Source: Leisingera aquimarina DSM 24565
GTDB lineage: Bacteria; Pseudomonadota; Alphaproteobacteria; Rhodobacterales; Rhodobacteraceae
Assembly: GCF_000473165.1 (NCBI RefSeq)
Contig: NZ_KI421504.1
Coordinates: forward strand, 2,588,009 to 2,652,008
Length of the DNA stretch: 64,000 bases
Reading direction: 5' to 3'
The notes below the pieces were generated by a model. That model was not told the origin of the DNA, searched no databases, and worked only from the letters and a program-made list of their open reading frames with translations. Shown in pieces: positions 33,380 to 41,885 of the stretch. Numbering within the stretch: the first letter of the stretch is position 1; the number at the start of each line of letters is the position of its first letter. Position numbers and translations under genes: made by a program.

Positions 33380-34166
33380 GCAGACACTTTTTTCAGAAGC
33401 AGACACGACAGTGGAGGAACGGCTGGCAGCCGAGGCCTTGATCGTGGATGTGGACGGGTTCGAAGGCCCGCTCGACTTGCTGTTGACCCTGTCGCGCACC
33501 CAGAAAGTGGACCTGCGCAAGATCTCGGTGCTGGATCTGGCAAAGCAGTATCTGACCTTTGTGAACAAGGCCAAGGAACTACGCATTGAACTGGCCGCCG
33601 ACTATCTGGTGATGGCCGCATGGCTGGCGTTCCTGAAATCCCGCCTGCTGCTGCCGCCGGACCCGGAGGAAGAGGGGCCGTCGGGCGAGGAGCTGGCGGC
33701 GCATCTGGCGTTCCAGCTTGAACGGCTGCAGGCGATGCGCGACGCCTCCGCCCGGCTGCTGGCCCGGGACCGGCTGGGCCGCGATTTCTTTTCCCGCGGC
33801 GAGGAAGAGAGCGTCGCCCGGATCAAGACTGTGACCTATACGGCCAACCTGCTGGATCTGATGCAGGCCTATGCCCGCATCCGCACCAAGGAAGATTTCC
33901 GCCCCTTTGTGATGGACCGGGATTCGGTCTTCACGATGGAAGAAGCGCTGGACCGGATGCGCCACCTGCTGGGTTTTACCGGCGATTGGACTGATCTGAT
34001 CAGCTATCTGCCGGACGGCTGGCACAGCGATCCGGTCAAGCGCCGCTCGGCCACGGCTTCCACCTTTGCCGCTTCGTTGCAGCTGGTGAAGGAAGGCAAG
34101 GCCGAACTGCGCCAGAGTGAATCATTTGCGCCGATCCAACTGCGCAGCCTGAACGAGGATACCTGA
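33372..34166 (+). CDS. scpA: segregation and condensation protein A
   Basis: A 264-residue kleisin that bridges the heads of the SMC chromosome-condensing complex. The N-terminal kleisin region is VDGFEGPLDLLLTLSRTQKV; this is followed by ISVLDLAKQYLTFVNKAKEL and WLAFLKSRLLLPPDPEEEG, and the C-terminal winged-helix part is SFAPIQLRSLNEDT-like. ATG 33372 overlaps nagZ, and its stop overlaps the scpB start as TGATG, so nagZ-scpA-scpB are translationally coupled. Confidence 0.95.
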   Translation: MAEQTLFSEADTTVEERLAAEALIVDVDGFEGPLDLLLTLSRTQKVDLRKISVLDLAKQYLTFVNKAKELRIELAADYLVMAAWLAFLKSRLLLPPDPEEEGPSGEELAAHLAFQLERLQAMRDASARLLARDRLGRDFFSRGEEESVARIKTVTYTANLLDLMQAYARIRTKEDFRPFVMDRDSVFTMEEALDRMRHLLGFTGDWTDLISYLPDGWHSDPVKRRSATASTFAASLQLVKEGKAELRQSESFAPIQLRSLNEDT

Positions 34167-34843
34167 TGGAAGACCAGCTTATGGACAGCCACGGCGCTCC
34201 CATCCGCGAAGAGAGCGACACGCTGTTCGATGCGCCGCCGATGGCGGAGCAGGAACGGATGGTGGAGGCGGTGCTGTTTGCCAGCACCGAGCCTGTCACG
34301 CTGCGCGACCTGGAAGGGCGGATGCCGCATGGCTGCAACCCGCGCGAAGCTGTGGAGCATCTGCGCAAGCGTTACGAGGGCCGCGGCGTGCGGGTGGTGC
34401 GTCTGGGCGATGCCTGGGCGATCCGAACTGCACCTGATCTGGGTTTCCTGATGCAAAAGGAAACAACCGAGCTGCGCAAGCTGAGCCGCGCCGCGATCGA
34501 AACCCTTGCCATCGTCGCCTATCATCAGCCGGTGACCCGCACCGAGATCGAGGAGATCCGCGGCGTGTCGGTCTCACGAGGCACCATCGACCAGTTGATG
34601 GAGATGGACTGGATCCGCCTGGGCCGCCGCCGGATGACGCCGGGCCGGCCCGTGACCTTTGTGGTGACTCCGGTCTTCCTGGATCACTTCGGTTTGGAAA
34701 GTGCCCGCGATCTGCCGGGGTTGAAAGAGTTGCGTGCCGCGGGCCTGCTGGAGAACCGCCCGCCGCCCGGCGCCTTGCCTATGGGGCAGGGGGGCGACGG
34801 CGACGAAGAGCCGGAAGAACAGGCAGAACTGTTCGAGGAGTGA
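34166..34843 (+). CDS. scpB: segregation and condensation protein B
   Basis: A 225-residue partner of ScpA. The family pattern is EQERMVEAVLFASTEPVTLR, LGDAWAIRTAPDLGFLMQKE, and LSRAAIETLAIVAYHQPVTR followed by EIEEIRGVSVSRGTIDQLME and LGRRRMTPGRPVTFVVTPVF, two winged-helix domains in tandem. An acidic tail (GDGDEEPEEQAELFEE) ends the protein. It overlaps scpA (TGATG). A terminator-like stem follows at 34890. Confidence 0.95.
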   Translation: MEDQLMDSHGAPIREESDTLFDAPPMAEQERMVEAVLFASTEPVTLRDLEGRMPHGCNPREAVEHLRKRYEGRGVRVVRLGDAWAIRTAPDLGFLMQKETTELRKLSRAAIETLAIVAYHQPVTRTEIEEIRGVSVSRGTIDQLMEMDWIRLGRRRMTPGRPVTFVVTPVFLDHFGLESARDLPGLKELRAAGLLENRPPPGALPMGQGGDGDEEPEEQAELFEE

Positions 34844-34889
34844 CGCCTTGGGACACGGTTTACGTAATCGTGTCTGCCAAGGTCATTCT

Positions 34890-34910
34890 CCGGGGTGTTC
34901 TGCGCCCCGG
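34890..34910 (+). terminator. terminator-like stem after scpB
   Basis: CCGGGG TGTTCTGCG CCCCGG followed by AATTGTCTTAATTT. A six-base GC stem with a moderate T/A tail; likely ends the argS-scpB run. Confidence 0.55.
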
Positions 34911-34964
34911 AATTGTCTTAATTTGAGGTTAAGATAGCGGGCAGGGCAGAAAAGGGCTGACGCC

Positions 34965-35180
34965 ATGAATATCAACTGGATCATCAACATGGTGCTGCGC
35001 CGGCTGGTGGGGCGCGCCGTCAACGCCGGTGTGAATGCAGGCATCAACGCGGTTGCCAAACGCAGCAAGCGGCAAGGTCCCAATCACCGACAAGGCCTGG
35101 ATCAGGGCACCCAGCCTCCTCTGCAGCAGACCGGGCGCTCGCGTATTCCCTCGGTCAAGCCGGGGCGCCGTCAGGGCTGA
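34965..35180 (+). CDS. 71-residue conserved small protein
   Basis: A basic protein: MNINWIINMVLRRLVGRAVN then AGVNAGINAVAKRSKRQGPN. It has a short amphipathic/hydrophobic N-terminus that could associate with membranes, and a basic C-terminus. ATG 34965 has a purine-rich upstream stretch (AGAAAAGGGC). I recall a similar short ORF after scpB in other Rhodobacteraceae, sometimes before tat genes, but have no function. It overlaps the 3' end of the MFS gene on the other strand by 26 bases. Confidence 0.65.
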   Translation: MNINWIINMVLRRLVGRAVNAGVNAGINAVAKRSKRQGPNHRQGLDQGTQPPLQQTGRSRIPSVKPGRRQG

Positions 35181-36306
35181 GCCTCTTGCGCTTCAAGCCC
35201 AAGGCCTCCAGCGCCGCGAAGGCCGATAGCAGGGCGGAGACGGTTAAGCAGCCCGCCAGTCCCCAGCCAGCATAGGCCGCGGCACCGGAAAAGGGAGCTG
35301 CGAAGACGCAAATGTAAGTCACGGTGCTGAACAACCCCATGATGGCGCCGCGCTGCTGCGGGTCCAGCTGTGTCACCCGCGCCACCACCAGGTTCAGCGC
35401 CAGATGCTGGCAGATCCCCCACAGTGCTGCGAGGCCCAACAGCAGCAGATAGCTGTCTGCCCAGATCATCATCAGCAGATAGCTGGCAGTGACGCCCAGA
35501 AACACCGGCGGTGTTGCCCGCGCCAGCCCCAATCGGTCCAGCAGCGGATCAATCAGCACCGCCAGACCAAAACCGATGCCATAGAATAGCGGCAGCAGGC
35601 CGGCCTGAGTGGTACTGTGCCCCAGCACTTGCGTGATATGGGCGCCGGTGAAGAAGTAACTGCTGTAAAATCCCAGCATCAGCAGCGCCGTCGCCAAGAG
35701 ACCGCGTGTGATCCCAGGCACTCGCAGCGCTGTCAGCGGCGAGGTTGTCTGGCCGCTGGGGCTGCCCGCACCGCGTAAGTGCGCCGCCGCAACCCACAGC
35801 AGCAGCGCCACGCCCGCCAGCGCGCCGTAGACGGCGCGCCAGCCCACCAGATCGGTGGCCCAGGCGCTGACGCTGACGCCCAGCACCATCGACACCGTCC
35901 AGCCAGCCAGCACATAACCCAGAACTCGCGCCTCACGACCCTTGGGGGCAATCACCATCGCCAGCGTGTAGATCGAGGGCAGGGCAGCTCCTGCTGCCAG
36001 CCCGCAGACCGTCTGTGCTGCCATCAACATCCAGACATCCGGCGCTGCAGCACTGGCGGCCAGACCTGCAGCCAGCAGCAAGAGCGCCGCGCGCAGCAGC
36101 CGTCCGGCGCCGATGCGGTCTGCCAATGGCGCCAGCAGCAGGGCTGCGGCGGCCACCCCCAGCCCATAGGCGCTGGCGGCGCGCATGACTTCTGCCGTGT
36201 TGGCATTCAAGGTGTCACTGACGGCTGTCACCACCGGCGACAGCAGCAAGGAGTTTGCGCCAATCACGCCAATTGCGCTCATCAGGATCAGAATCGGGGT
36301 TTGCAT
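35155..36306 (-). CDS. MFS transporter
   Basis: A 383-residue major facilitator protein with about 12 helices. The family motif is in APLADRIGAGRLLRA (loop 2-3), and further text is PKGREARVLGYVLAGWTVSM. No cytoplasmic domain is added. The gene is divergent from an Lrp-type regulator with only 71 bases between the starts, the usual layout for a regulator and its exporter. The substrate is unknown; Lrp-linked MFS pumps often export amino acids or drugs. Confidence 0.9.
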   Translation of the reverse strand: MQTPILILMSAIGVIGANSLLLSPVVTAVSDTLNANTAEVMRAASAYGLGVAAAALLLAPLADRIGAGRLLRAALLLLAAGLAASAAAPDVWMLMAAQTVCGLAAGAALPSIYTLAMVIAPKGREARVLGYVLAGWTVSMVLGVSVSAWATDLVGWRAVYGALAGVALLLWVAAAHLRGAGSPSGQTTSPLTALRVPGITRGLLATALLMLGFYSSYFFTGAHITQVLGHSTTQAGLLPLFYGIGFGLAVLIDPLLDRLGLARATPPVFLGVTASYLLMMIWADSYLLLLGLAALWGICQHLALNLVVARVTQLDPQQRGAIMGLFSTVTYICVFAAPFSGAAAYAGWGLAGCLTVSALLSAFAALEALGLKRKRLSPDGAPA

Positions 36307-36377
36307 GAGTTTACCTTGAAGTATGTTCAGGTATATTTGCTATGTGCTGAATTTGGTTCTGTGAAGGGTGAACAGAT
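36307..36377. promoter_or_regulatory. shared promoter/operator region, MFS and Lrp genes
   Basis: A 71-base divergent region. It holds a TTCAG / CTGAA inverted pair separated by 16 bases (about 36328-36353) and A/T-rich centres (GTATATTTGCTATGTG). Likely the Lrp binding site. The assignment is by position only. Confidence 0.45.
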
Positions 36378-36908
36378 ATGGCGGCAGAAAAAACAGATGG
36401 GGTTCGGAAAAGCACCGAGCCGGGCCGGGTTCTGGATGCTTTGGACCGAAGAATATTAGGCGCGCTGAGCGTCGATGCAACGCTGTCTTATGCCGCCATT
36501 GGCCAGGAGGTCGGCCTGTCGGCGCCTGCGGTGCATGAGCGGGTCAAGCGGCTGCGGGCCTCTGGCGCCATCAAGGCCACCATAGCGCGGCTGGATGGCG
36601 CTGCAGTGAGTAAGCCGCTGCTGGCCTTTATCCATGTGGACACCGAAGGCTGGGGCGTGACCACCGACCTGCTGGCGCTGCAAGAAATGCCGGAACTGGA
36701 GGAAATCCACAGTGCCGCGGGCGACGCAAACCTGATCCTAAAGGTGCGGGTGGCCTCGCCCAAGGCGCTGGAAGGCTTGCTGGCGCGGGTTTATGAGGTC
36801 GAATGCGTCCGCGGCACCCGCACCCATATGGTGCTGTCGACGCATCTGGACCGTCCCGTGCAGGCGGGCACGACAGAGAAACTGGCAGAGGGCAGGCCGG
36901 TAAAGTGA
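36378..36908 (+). CDS. Lrp/AsnC-family transcriptional regulator
   Basis: A 176-residue regulator with an N-terminal winged helix (LDRRILGALSVDATLSYAAI then GQEVGLSAPAVHERVKRLRA) and a C-terminal RAM ligand-binding domain (DLLALQEMPELEEIHSAAGD, ANLILKVRVASPKALEGLLA). It begins with a charged ~20-residue extension. It is divergent from the MFS transporter, which it probably controls in response to an amino acid. A dual-direction terminator follows at 36927. Confidence 0.9.
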   Translation: MAAEKTDGVRKSTEPGRVLDALDRRILGALSVDATLSYAAIGQEVGLSAPAVHERVKRLRASGAIKATIARLDGAAVSKPLLAFIHVDTEGWGVTTDLLALQEMPELEEIHSAAGDANLILKVRVASPKALEGLLARVYEVECVRGTRTHMVLSTHLDRPVQAGTTEKLAEGRPVK

Positions 36909-36926
36909 CCGGTTAGAAAATGATGA

Positions 36927-36964
36927 GGGCAGCGCCCTCCCGTCGGGAGGGCCGGGCGCTGCCC
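36927..36964. terminator. bidirectional terminator, lrp/dcd convergent gap
   Basis: GGGCAGCGC at 36927-36935 pairs with GCGCTGCCC at 36956-36964; an inner stem CCTCCC / GGGAGG surrounds a CGTC loop. One long structured hairpin between convergent genes. Confidence 0.75.
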
Positions 36965-36989
36965 GGCGTTGCCGCCAGACGGAACGTGT

Positions 36990-38069
36990 TCAGGCTGGCG
37001 TCCTGAAGTGCTTGGACAGCTTCAGGCCCTGGCCTTGGTAGTTGGAGGCAATGCCGGCGCCGTAAAGCTGCTCGGGCACCTCCGCCATCTTCTCATAGAC
37101 CAGACGTCCCACCACCTGGCCGTGCTCCAGCACGAATGGCGCCTCGTGGCAGCGTACCTCCAGCACCCCGCGCGAGCCGGTGCCGCCAGCGGCGTCATGG
37201 CCGAAACCGGGATCGAAGAAGCCCGCGTAATGCACCCGGAATTCGCCGACCATGGCCAGATAGGGCGCCATCTCGGCGGCAAAGGCAGGCGGGATATGCA
37301 CCGCCTCGCGGCTCACCAGAATGTAGAAGGCACCGGGATCCAGAATAATGCGGCCGTCCTTGGTGCGCACTTCCTCCCAGTATTCCTGCGGGTCGTATTC
37401 GCCGATCCGGTCCAGGTCGATCACACCGGTATGCGGCTTGGCGCGGTAACCGACCAGATCACTGCCGGGCAGTTTCAGGTCAACTGAGAAGCCCAGGCCA
37501 TCCTCGATCACCGCGTCGCCATCGACCAGCGGCGAGCCTGCGTGCAGCATCTTCAACTCGGCGTCTGACAGAACGGCCTGGCCGGTGCGGAAACGGATCT
37601 GGTTGAGCCGCATGCCGGGGCGCACCAGCACTGAGAACGACCGCGGGCAGATCTCGGCATAAAGCGGGCCAGTGTAGCCGGGTTTGATGCGGTCGAATTC
37701 CTCGCCGCCGTCGGTGATGGTGCGGGTCAGAAGATCCAGCCGCCCGGTGGAGCTTTTGGCGTTGGCCACGGCAGACACATCGCCGGGCAGCGCCAGGCTT
37801 TCCATCAAGGGCACCACATAGACGCAGCCCTTTTCCAGCACCGCACCGCCGTCCAGGGTGATGCGGTGCATCTCGAATTCACTCAGCCGGTCGGAAACGC
37901 TGCGGCCCTGACCGGCCAGGAAAGACGCGCGCACCCTATAGGCCACGTTGCCCAGACGCAGATCGAGGCTTGCAGGCTGCACCTGGCCTTCGACCAGTGG
38001 GGTGCTGACGGCGATCTCGCCGCGATCCAGCATCTTTTCAATGGTTTGGCTGGGCAAAACGCCTGTCAT
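36990..38069 (-). CDS. dcd: 2'-deoxycytidine 5'-triphosphate deaminase
   Basis: A 359-residue double-length dCTP deaminase of the alphaproteobacterial type. The N-terminal half begins LPSQTIEKMLDRGEIAVSTP, with LDLRLGNVAYRVRASFLAGQ and the metal/catalytic block VSAVANAKSSTGRLDLLTRT. The second half repeats the trimeric dUTPase-like fold (GFFDPGFGHDAAGGTGSRGV, LVYEKMAEVPEQLYGAGIAS). The enzyme makes dUTP for thymidylate synthesis. ATG 38069 (MTGVLPSQT) is preferred; the upstream 38147 reads into the terminator region. The neighbour on the right is tRNA-Pro. Confidence 0.9.
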   Translation of the reverse strand: MTGVLPSQTIEKMLDRGEIAVSTPLVEGQVQPASLDLRLGNVAYRVRASFLAGQGRSVSDRLSEFEMHRITLDGGAVLEKGCVYVVPLMESLALPGDVSAVANAKSSTGRLDLLTRTITDGGEEFDRIKPGYTGPLYAEICPRSFSVLVRPGMRLNQIRFRTGQAVLSDAELKMLHAGSPLVDGDAVIEDGLGFSVDLKLPGSDLVGYRAKPHTGVIDLDRIGEYDPQEYWEEVRTKDGRIILDPGAFYILVSREAVHIPPAFAAEMAPYLAMVGEFRVHYAGFFDPGFGHDAAGGTGSRGVLEVRCHEAPFVLEHGQVVGRLVYEKMAEVPEQLYGAGIASNYQGQGLKLSKHFRTPA

Positions 38070-38158
38070 TCTCTGTCCCTCCGCGTGCCGGTTTTGCGGC
38101 GATGCTGGCCGAATTGGCCCGTCTGCGCAATCGCCAAAGCCCTGCACAGGATACGAAA

Positions 38159-38186
38159 ACGCCCGGGTGCGCGAACACCCGGGCGT
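38159..38186 (-). terminator. strong terminator downstream of tRNA-Pro
   Basis: ACGCCCGGGTG CGCGAA CACCCGGGCGT, an 11-base perfect GC stem flanked by T and A runs on both sides, so it can act in both directions. It lies right after the tRNA 3' end on the minus strand. Confidence 0.85.
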
Positions 38187-38194
38187 TTTTCATA

Positions 38195-38271
38195 TGGTCG
38201 GGCTAGCAGGACTCGAACCTGCGACCTTCCGTCCCCCAGACGGACGCGCTACCAGGCTGCGCCATAGCCCG
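38195..38271 (-). tRNA. tRNA-Pro (anticodon GGG)
   Basis: Seventy-seven bases on the minus strand, including an encoded CCA end. The acceptor stem CGGGCTA/TAGCCCG pairs fully. The T arm reads GGTTCGAATCC. The anticodon stem TCCGT/ACGGA carries the loop CTGGGGG, so the anticodon is GGG (reads CCC). No intron or mismatch was seen. It is followed by a strong terminator. Confidence 0.93.
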
Positions 38272-38446
38272 TTGAGGAGCCTTCTAACCGTTTTGGCGGC
38301 AGGGGCAAGAGGGGGCAGCAATATTTTTTGTGCCGCCGCAAAGAAAGTCAGCAGGATAAAGCAGTTGCAGCGCAGGCCAGCTGCGGCAGCCGTTTTCCCG
38401 GCGCAGGAAAAGGTGCCGGACTTCGCGCCGGAGTCCGGGTCCCGGT
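38272..38446. other. intergenic between tRNA-Pro and the MerR gene
   Basis: A 175-base gap on the minus strand: tRNA promoter region and the end of the merR gene. No additional gene or strong hairpin was recognised. Confidence 0.4.
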
Positions 38447-40477
38447 TCAGTGCCTGCTAGCAGTAAAGGCCCGCAGTTCTTCCGCGCAGGCGGCAATTTC
38501 AACCAACGCATGCGGCGGCAGGCTGCGGATTGCGGCGAGATGCGCCAGAACACCCGGCCGCGGCACCGGAAGCTGGGCTGGCGGTTGGACCGGCGCGCCG
38601 GGCGCCGCGGTTTCCGTTGCAACGTCTTGCGTTGCCGGCGGTTCGGTTGCTGCCGGGCTGTCCTGGGCCACTTCGGCCGCAGGGTCAAAGCCGGAAGAAA
38701 ACTCCAGGGCATCCACTTGCCGGGCAGCCTCGTCCAGATCATGCGGCGGGAAAGACATCGCGGGATCCGCTTCTGAAGCAGGCGCGGCGGCGGCCTCGGG
38801 CGGGGCTAAGCTGAAGTCCAGCGGCTCTTCCGGCTGCAGGCCTGCGGCGGCCACCAGCGTGTCCTCGGCCGGCTCCGGATCCGCTGGCGGGGCGTCCGCC
38901 GCGAAAGCTGCTGGTTCTTCTGCGGGCGCCGGTGTCTGGCTGGGAACGGAGTCTTCCGCCGGGACCGGCTGTTCTGCCGGTGCGGCCTCGGCCGCCAATT
39001 CGAACCCGGCTTCGGGTGCTTGTTCTGCAACCAGCTCTGTGGCTTGTTCCGGTTCCGCCTGTGTGAGGGCCGGTGCGGCCGGCTCTGCTGCGGGAACAGG
39101 GGCGGGGGCATTAGGAGGGGCCGGTTCCGCCGCTGCGGCTGGTTTGTCCAGCGGTGCGGTGGACGGATCAGAGGCAGGCTCTGCTATCGGCGCCGGCGCG
39201 GTGTCCGGTTCTTCCGGGACTGCGGGCCGTTCCGAAACGGGTTCCGGATTCGCAGCCGAATCGGGTTCCCAGGTGAATTCTTGCGGCTCTTTGACCGTCG
39301 CTTCGGGGGGCAGACCCGGCACAGCGGTTGGGATATCCGTGGGGGCGGGCTGCGCCTCTTTGGTCTCTGGCGCTGCGGTGCCCGGATCAAGTGCCGCGGC
39401 TTCGCTTGCGGGTGGTGCCGCCTCTTGCACCGCGGGCGGCTGCTCCAGAGGCAGGTCCGGGCCCCCGGTTGCCGGCTGGCCCCCGACCGGGTCGGAGGCT
39501 GCTGGGAGGTCTGCGGAGTCCGGACCGGCTTGCGGCGGATCCGCTGCGGCAGGATCTTCTGCAAGGCTGTCCATCACTGGCGCGGCCGGCTCCGCTTCTG
39601 CGTCAGTGGCGGAAATCTCATCCGCTGCAGCAGGCGCGGCGTCTTCAATCGCCGGCGTGGCGGCGCGGAGGTCCTGTACGGGAGCTTCCGGTGCCGGGGC
39701 AGCGTCGGCGGGCTGATCCACTGAGGGCTCTTCCCTATACGCATCGGCTGAGGCATCCTCAGCAGCGTGCAGATCCAGCGATGCAGCAGAGTCAGGCGCC
39801 TCAATATCGGGCAAAGCTGCAGAGGTCTCGGGCGCGGGGGGCTCCTGGGCCAGGTTCGCGCCCAGGTCTGCGGGGGCATCTGCCACGGGGGATTCGCCAG
39901 GGCCGGGCTCTGGCTGTTCTGTGCCGTCCTCTGCACCGCTGTCAGCGGCGGGTGGCTCCTGGTCCGTCTGAATTTGCGGCTTGGGGGCGGAAACGGGTCC
40001 GGATGCCGGGCCGCTGTCCGGCTGTGCGCCGGTTTCAACTGTGGCTGCATCAGCTGTCGACACGGGCGGGAAGCCGACCACATTGCTGCTCTCAGCAGGA
40101 TCCTGCGCGGCTGCATCGGGACTCAATTCCAGCGAGCTTTGCCAATCATCGCCAAGCTTGTCGGCTGGCGGCACGGTTTCGGGGCGCTCTTCGGCGGAGC
40201 CGTCAAGCGAATGGGAAAAGCCGGACACATGCGCCGCGCCATGCTCGCGCAGCAGCGCCTGCACCTCTTTGATCGGCAGCCCGTCGTCATGCAGCAGTTT
40301 CTTGATGCCGCCCAAGAGCAGCATATCCGCAGGCCGGTAATAGCGCCGCCCGCCGGCGCGCTTTACAGGTTTGACCTGGGTGAACTTGCTCTCCCAGAAG
40401 CGCAGGACATGGGCCTGCACGCCCAGCCACACCGCAACTTCGCTAATGGTGCGGAACGCGTCCGGTGATTTCGACAT
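38447..40477 (-). CDS. MerR-family regulator with a very long acidic Pro/Ala-rich tail
   Basis: A 676-residue protein. The MerR winged helix lies in the first ~80 residues: [20 protein letters not shown], then [20 protein letters not shown] and [20 protein letters not shown]. After a short linker, residues ~100-640 are a low-complexity region rich in Ala, Pro, Glu and Asp with no fold seen. A short conserved-looking end follows ([20 protein letters not shown] then [13 protein letters not shown]). MerR regulators of this cluster usually have a much shorter tail. It lies just after ihfA in the rpmF-plsX-fabH-ihfA run, where such a gene is normal. No metal-binding Cys. Confidence 0.85.
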   Translation of the reverse strand: MSKSPDAFRTISEVAVWLGVQAHVLRFWESKFTQVKPVKRAGGRRYYRPADMLLLGGIKKLLHDDGLPIKEVQALLREHGAAHVSGFSHSLDGSAEERPETVPPADKLGDDWQSSLELSPDAAAQDPAESSNVVGFPPVSTADAATVETGAQPDSGPASGPVSAPKPQIQTDQEPPAADSGAEDGTEQPEPGPGESPVADAPADLGANLAQEPPAPETSAALPDIEAPDSAASLDLHAAEDASADAYREEPSVDQPADAAPAPEAPVQDLRAATPAIEDAAPAAADEISATDAEAEPAAPVMDSLAEDPAAADPPQAGPDSADLPAASDPVGGQPATGGPDLPLEQPPAVQEAAPPASEAAALDPGTAAPETKEAQPAPTDIPTAVPGLPPEATVKEPQEFTWEPDSAANPEPVSERPAVPEEPDTAPAPIAEPASDPSTAPLDKPAAAAEPAPPNAPAPVPAAEPAAPALTQAEPEQATELVAEQAPEAGFELAAEAAPAEQPVPAEDSVPSQTPAPAEEPAAFAADAPPADPEPAEDTLVAAAGLQPEEPLDFSLAPPEAAAAPASEADPAMSFPPHDLDEAARQVDALEFSSGFDPAAEVAQDSPAATEPPATQDVATETAAPGAPVQPPAQLPVPRPGVLAHLAAIRSLPPHALVEIAACAEELRAFTASRH

Positions 40478-40492
40478 GGCCTATTGGTCCCG

Positions 40493-40795
40493 TTATTTAC
40501 GGTTGCCGTCTGCCACGCGGTCTTTCATCAGGTGGGAGGGCCGGAAGGTCAGCACGCGGCGCGGCTGAATCGGCACTTCTTCGCCAGTTTTCGGGTTGCG
40601 CCCGACCCTGGCTGATTTGTCCCGCACGCTGAATGTGCCGAACGAGGAGATCTTCACCTGTTCACCGCGCACCAGGGCATCCGACATGTATTGCAGCATG
40701 CTTTCCACCAGCTGCGCGCTTTCATTGCGCGACAGGCCAACTTCCCGGAAAACTGCTTCACTCAAATCCATTCGTGTAAGTGTTTTTTCGCCCAT
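40493..40795 (-). CDS. ihfA: integration host factor subunit alpha
   Basis: A 100-residue HU/IHF-type DNA-bending protein. Family text: [20 protein letters not shown], then [20 protein letters not shown] and [20 protein letters not shown], including the beta arm with the family Pro (IQPRRV). ATG 40795 begins as in the family; the upstream ATG 40822 is rejected. It lies between fabH and the merR gene on the minus strand, the order seen in many Alphaproteobacteria. IHF with its beta partner bends DNA for recombination and promoter control. Confidence 0.95.
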   Translation of the reverse strand: MGEKTLTRMDLSEAVFREVGLSRNESAQLVESMLQYMSDALVRGEQVKISSFGTFSVRDKSARVGRNPKTGEEVPIQPRRVLTFRPSHLMKDRVADGNRK

Positions 40796-40896
40796 ACCAT
40801 TCCCCGTTGTTTGCCAAAGCATAGGGCGCGGGGAATTTCCCTGTCAATATCAATGAATTGCGCCGGGTGTTTCGGGCGGAAATTAAGATTGCGGGG

Positions 40897-41868
40897 TTAC
40901 CAGCGCACCACAACAGCACCCCAAGCGAGGCCGCCGCCGATGGCTTCGGTCACGATCAGATTGCCTTCTTTGATCTGGCCGCGCTCTTTGCCGACAGACA
41001 GGGCAAGCGGAATTGAGGCGGCTGAGGTGTTGCCGTGATCCTGCACAGTTACCACCACGTTGTCCATGCTGAGGCCCATTTTCTTGGCGGTGCCCTGGAT
41101 GATGCGGATATTGGCCTGATGCGGCACGATCCAGTCCACATCCGAGGCCGCAAGCCCGGCCTTGTCCAGCGCCGTGTTCGCGGTGGAGGCGAGTTTTTCC
41201 ACCGCGTGGCGGAACACCTGGTTGCCCTGCATGCGCAGATGGCCGGTCGACTGGGTGGAGACCCCGCCGTCCACATACAAGAGATCCTTGTACCGCCCGT
41301 CCGAATTGAGGTCGGTCGACAGGATGCCGCGGTCCTTGTTGGTGCCGGCCAGCTCCTGGCCTTCCAGCAGCAAAGCACCTGCGCCATCACCGAACAGCAC
41401 ACAGGTGCCGCGGTCGGTCCAATCCATGATCCGGCTGAATGTCTCGGCGCCGATGACCAGCACCCGTTCTGCCTGGCCCGAGGCAATCAGCGCATTGGCG
41501 TTGCTGAGCGCATAGACAAACCCGGCGCAGACGGCCTGGACGTCAAAGGCAAAGCCTTTTGTCATGCCCAGCTTGGACTGCACCATTGTGGCAGCAGAGG
41601 GAAAGGTCAGGTCGGCGGTCGAGGTTGCCACGATGATGGCGTCCACATCATCTGCCGTCAGCCCTGCATCCGCCAAAGCGCGTGTTGCTGCCTTGGCGGC
41701 CATATCCGATGTGGTTTCCCCTTCGGCGGCGAAATGGCGGCGTTCGATGCCAGACCGGCTGCGGATCCATTCATCCGTGGTATCCAGCGTGGCTTCGAAT
41801 TCCGCGTTTTTAACCACCCGTTCGGGGAGATAGTGTCCTGTGCCAACAACTACCGCGCGTCGCGTCAT
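40897..41868 (-). CDS. fabH: 3-oxoacyl-ACP synthase III (KASIII)
   Basis: A 323-residue condensing enzyme that starts fatty-acid synthesis from acetyl-CoA and malonyl-ACP. The catalytic triad is visible: Cys114 in DVQAVCAGFVYAL, His250 in WIVPHQANIRII, Asn280 in QDHGNTSAASIPLA. The end GGGLAWGAVVVRW is family-typical. It is downstream of plsX on the same strand, 17 bases away, and upstream of ihfA. No defect is seen. Confidence 0.97.
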   Translation of the reverse strand: MTRRAVVVGTGHYLPERVVKNAEFEATLDTTDEWIRSRSGIERRHFAAEGETTSDMAAKAATRALADAGLTADDVDAIIVATSTADLTFPSAATMVQSKLGMTKGFAFDVQAVCAGFVYALSNANALIASGQAERVLVIGAETFSRIMDWTDRGTCVLFGDGAGALLLEGQELAGTNKDRGILSTDLNSDGRYKDLLYVDGGVSTQSTGHLRMQGNQVFRHAVEKLASTANTALDKAGLAASDVDWIVPHQANIRIIQGTAKKMGLSMDNVVVTVQDHGNTSAASIPLALSVGKERGQIKEGNLIVTEAIGGGLAWGAVVVRW

Positions 41869-41885
41869 TCGATTGCCTGCCTATT

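Noticed and set aside
38328-39716. Ser/Ala/Gly-rich plus-strand ORF opposite the MerR tail
   Set aside because: It mirrors the Ala/Pro/Glu low-complexity region. It looks like a repetitive protein but has no start signal and is a codon-pattern shadow.
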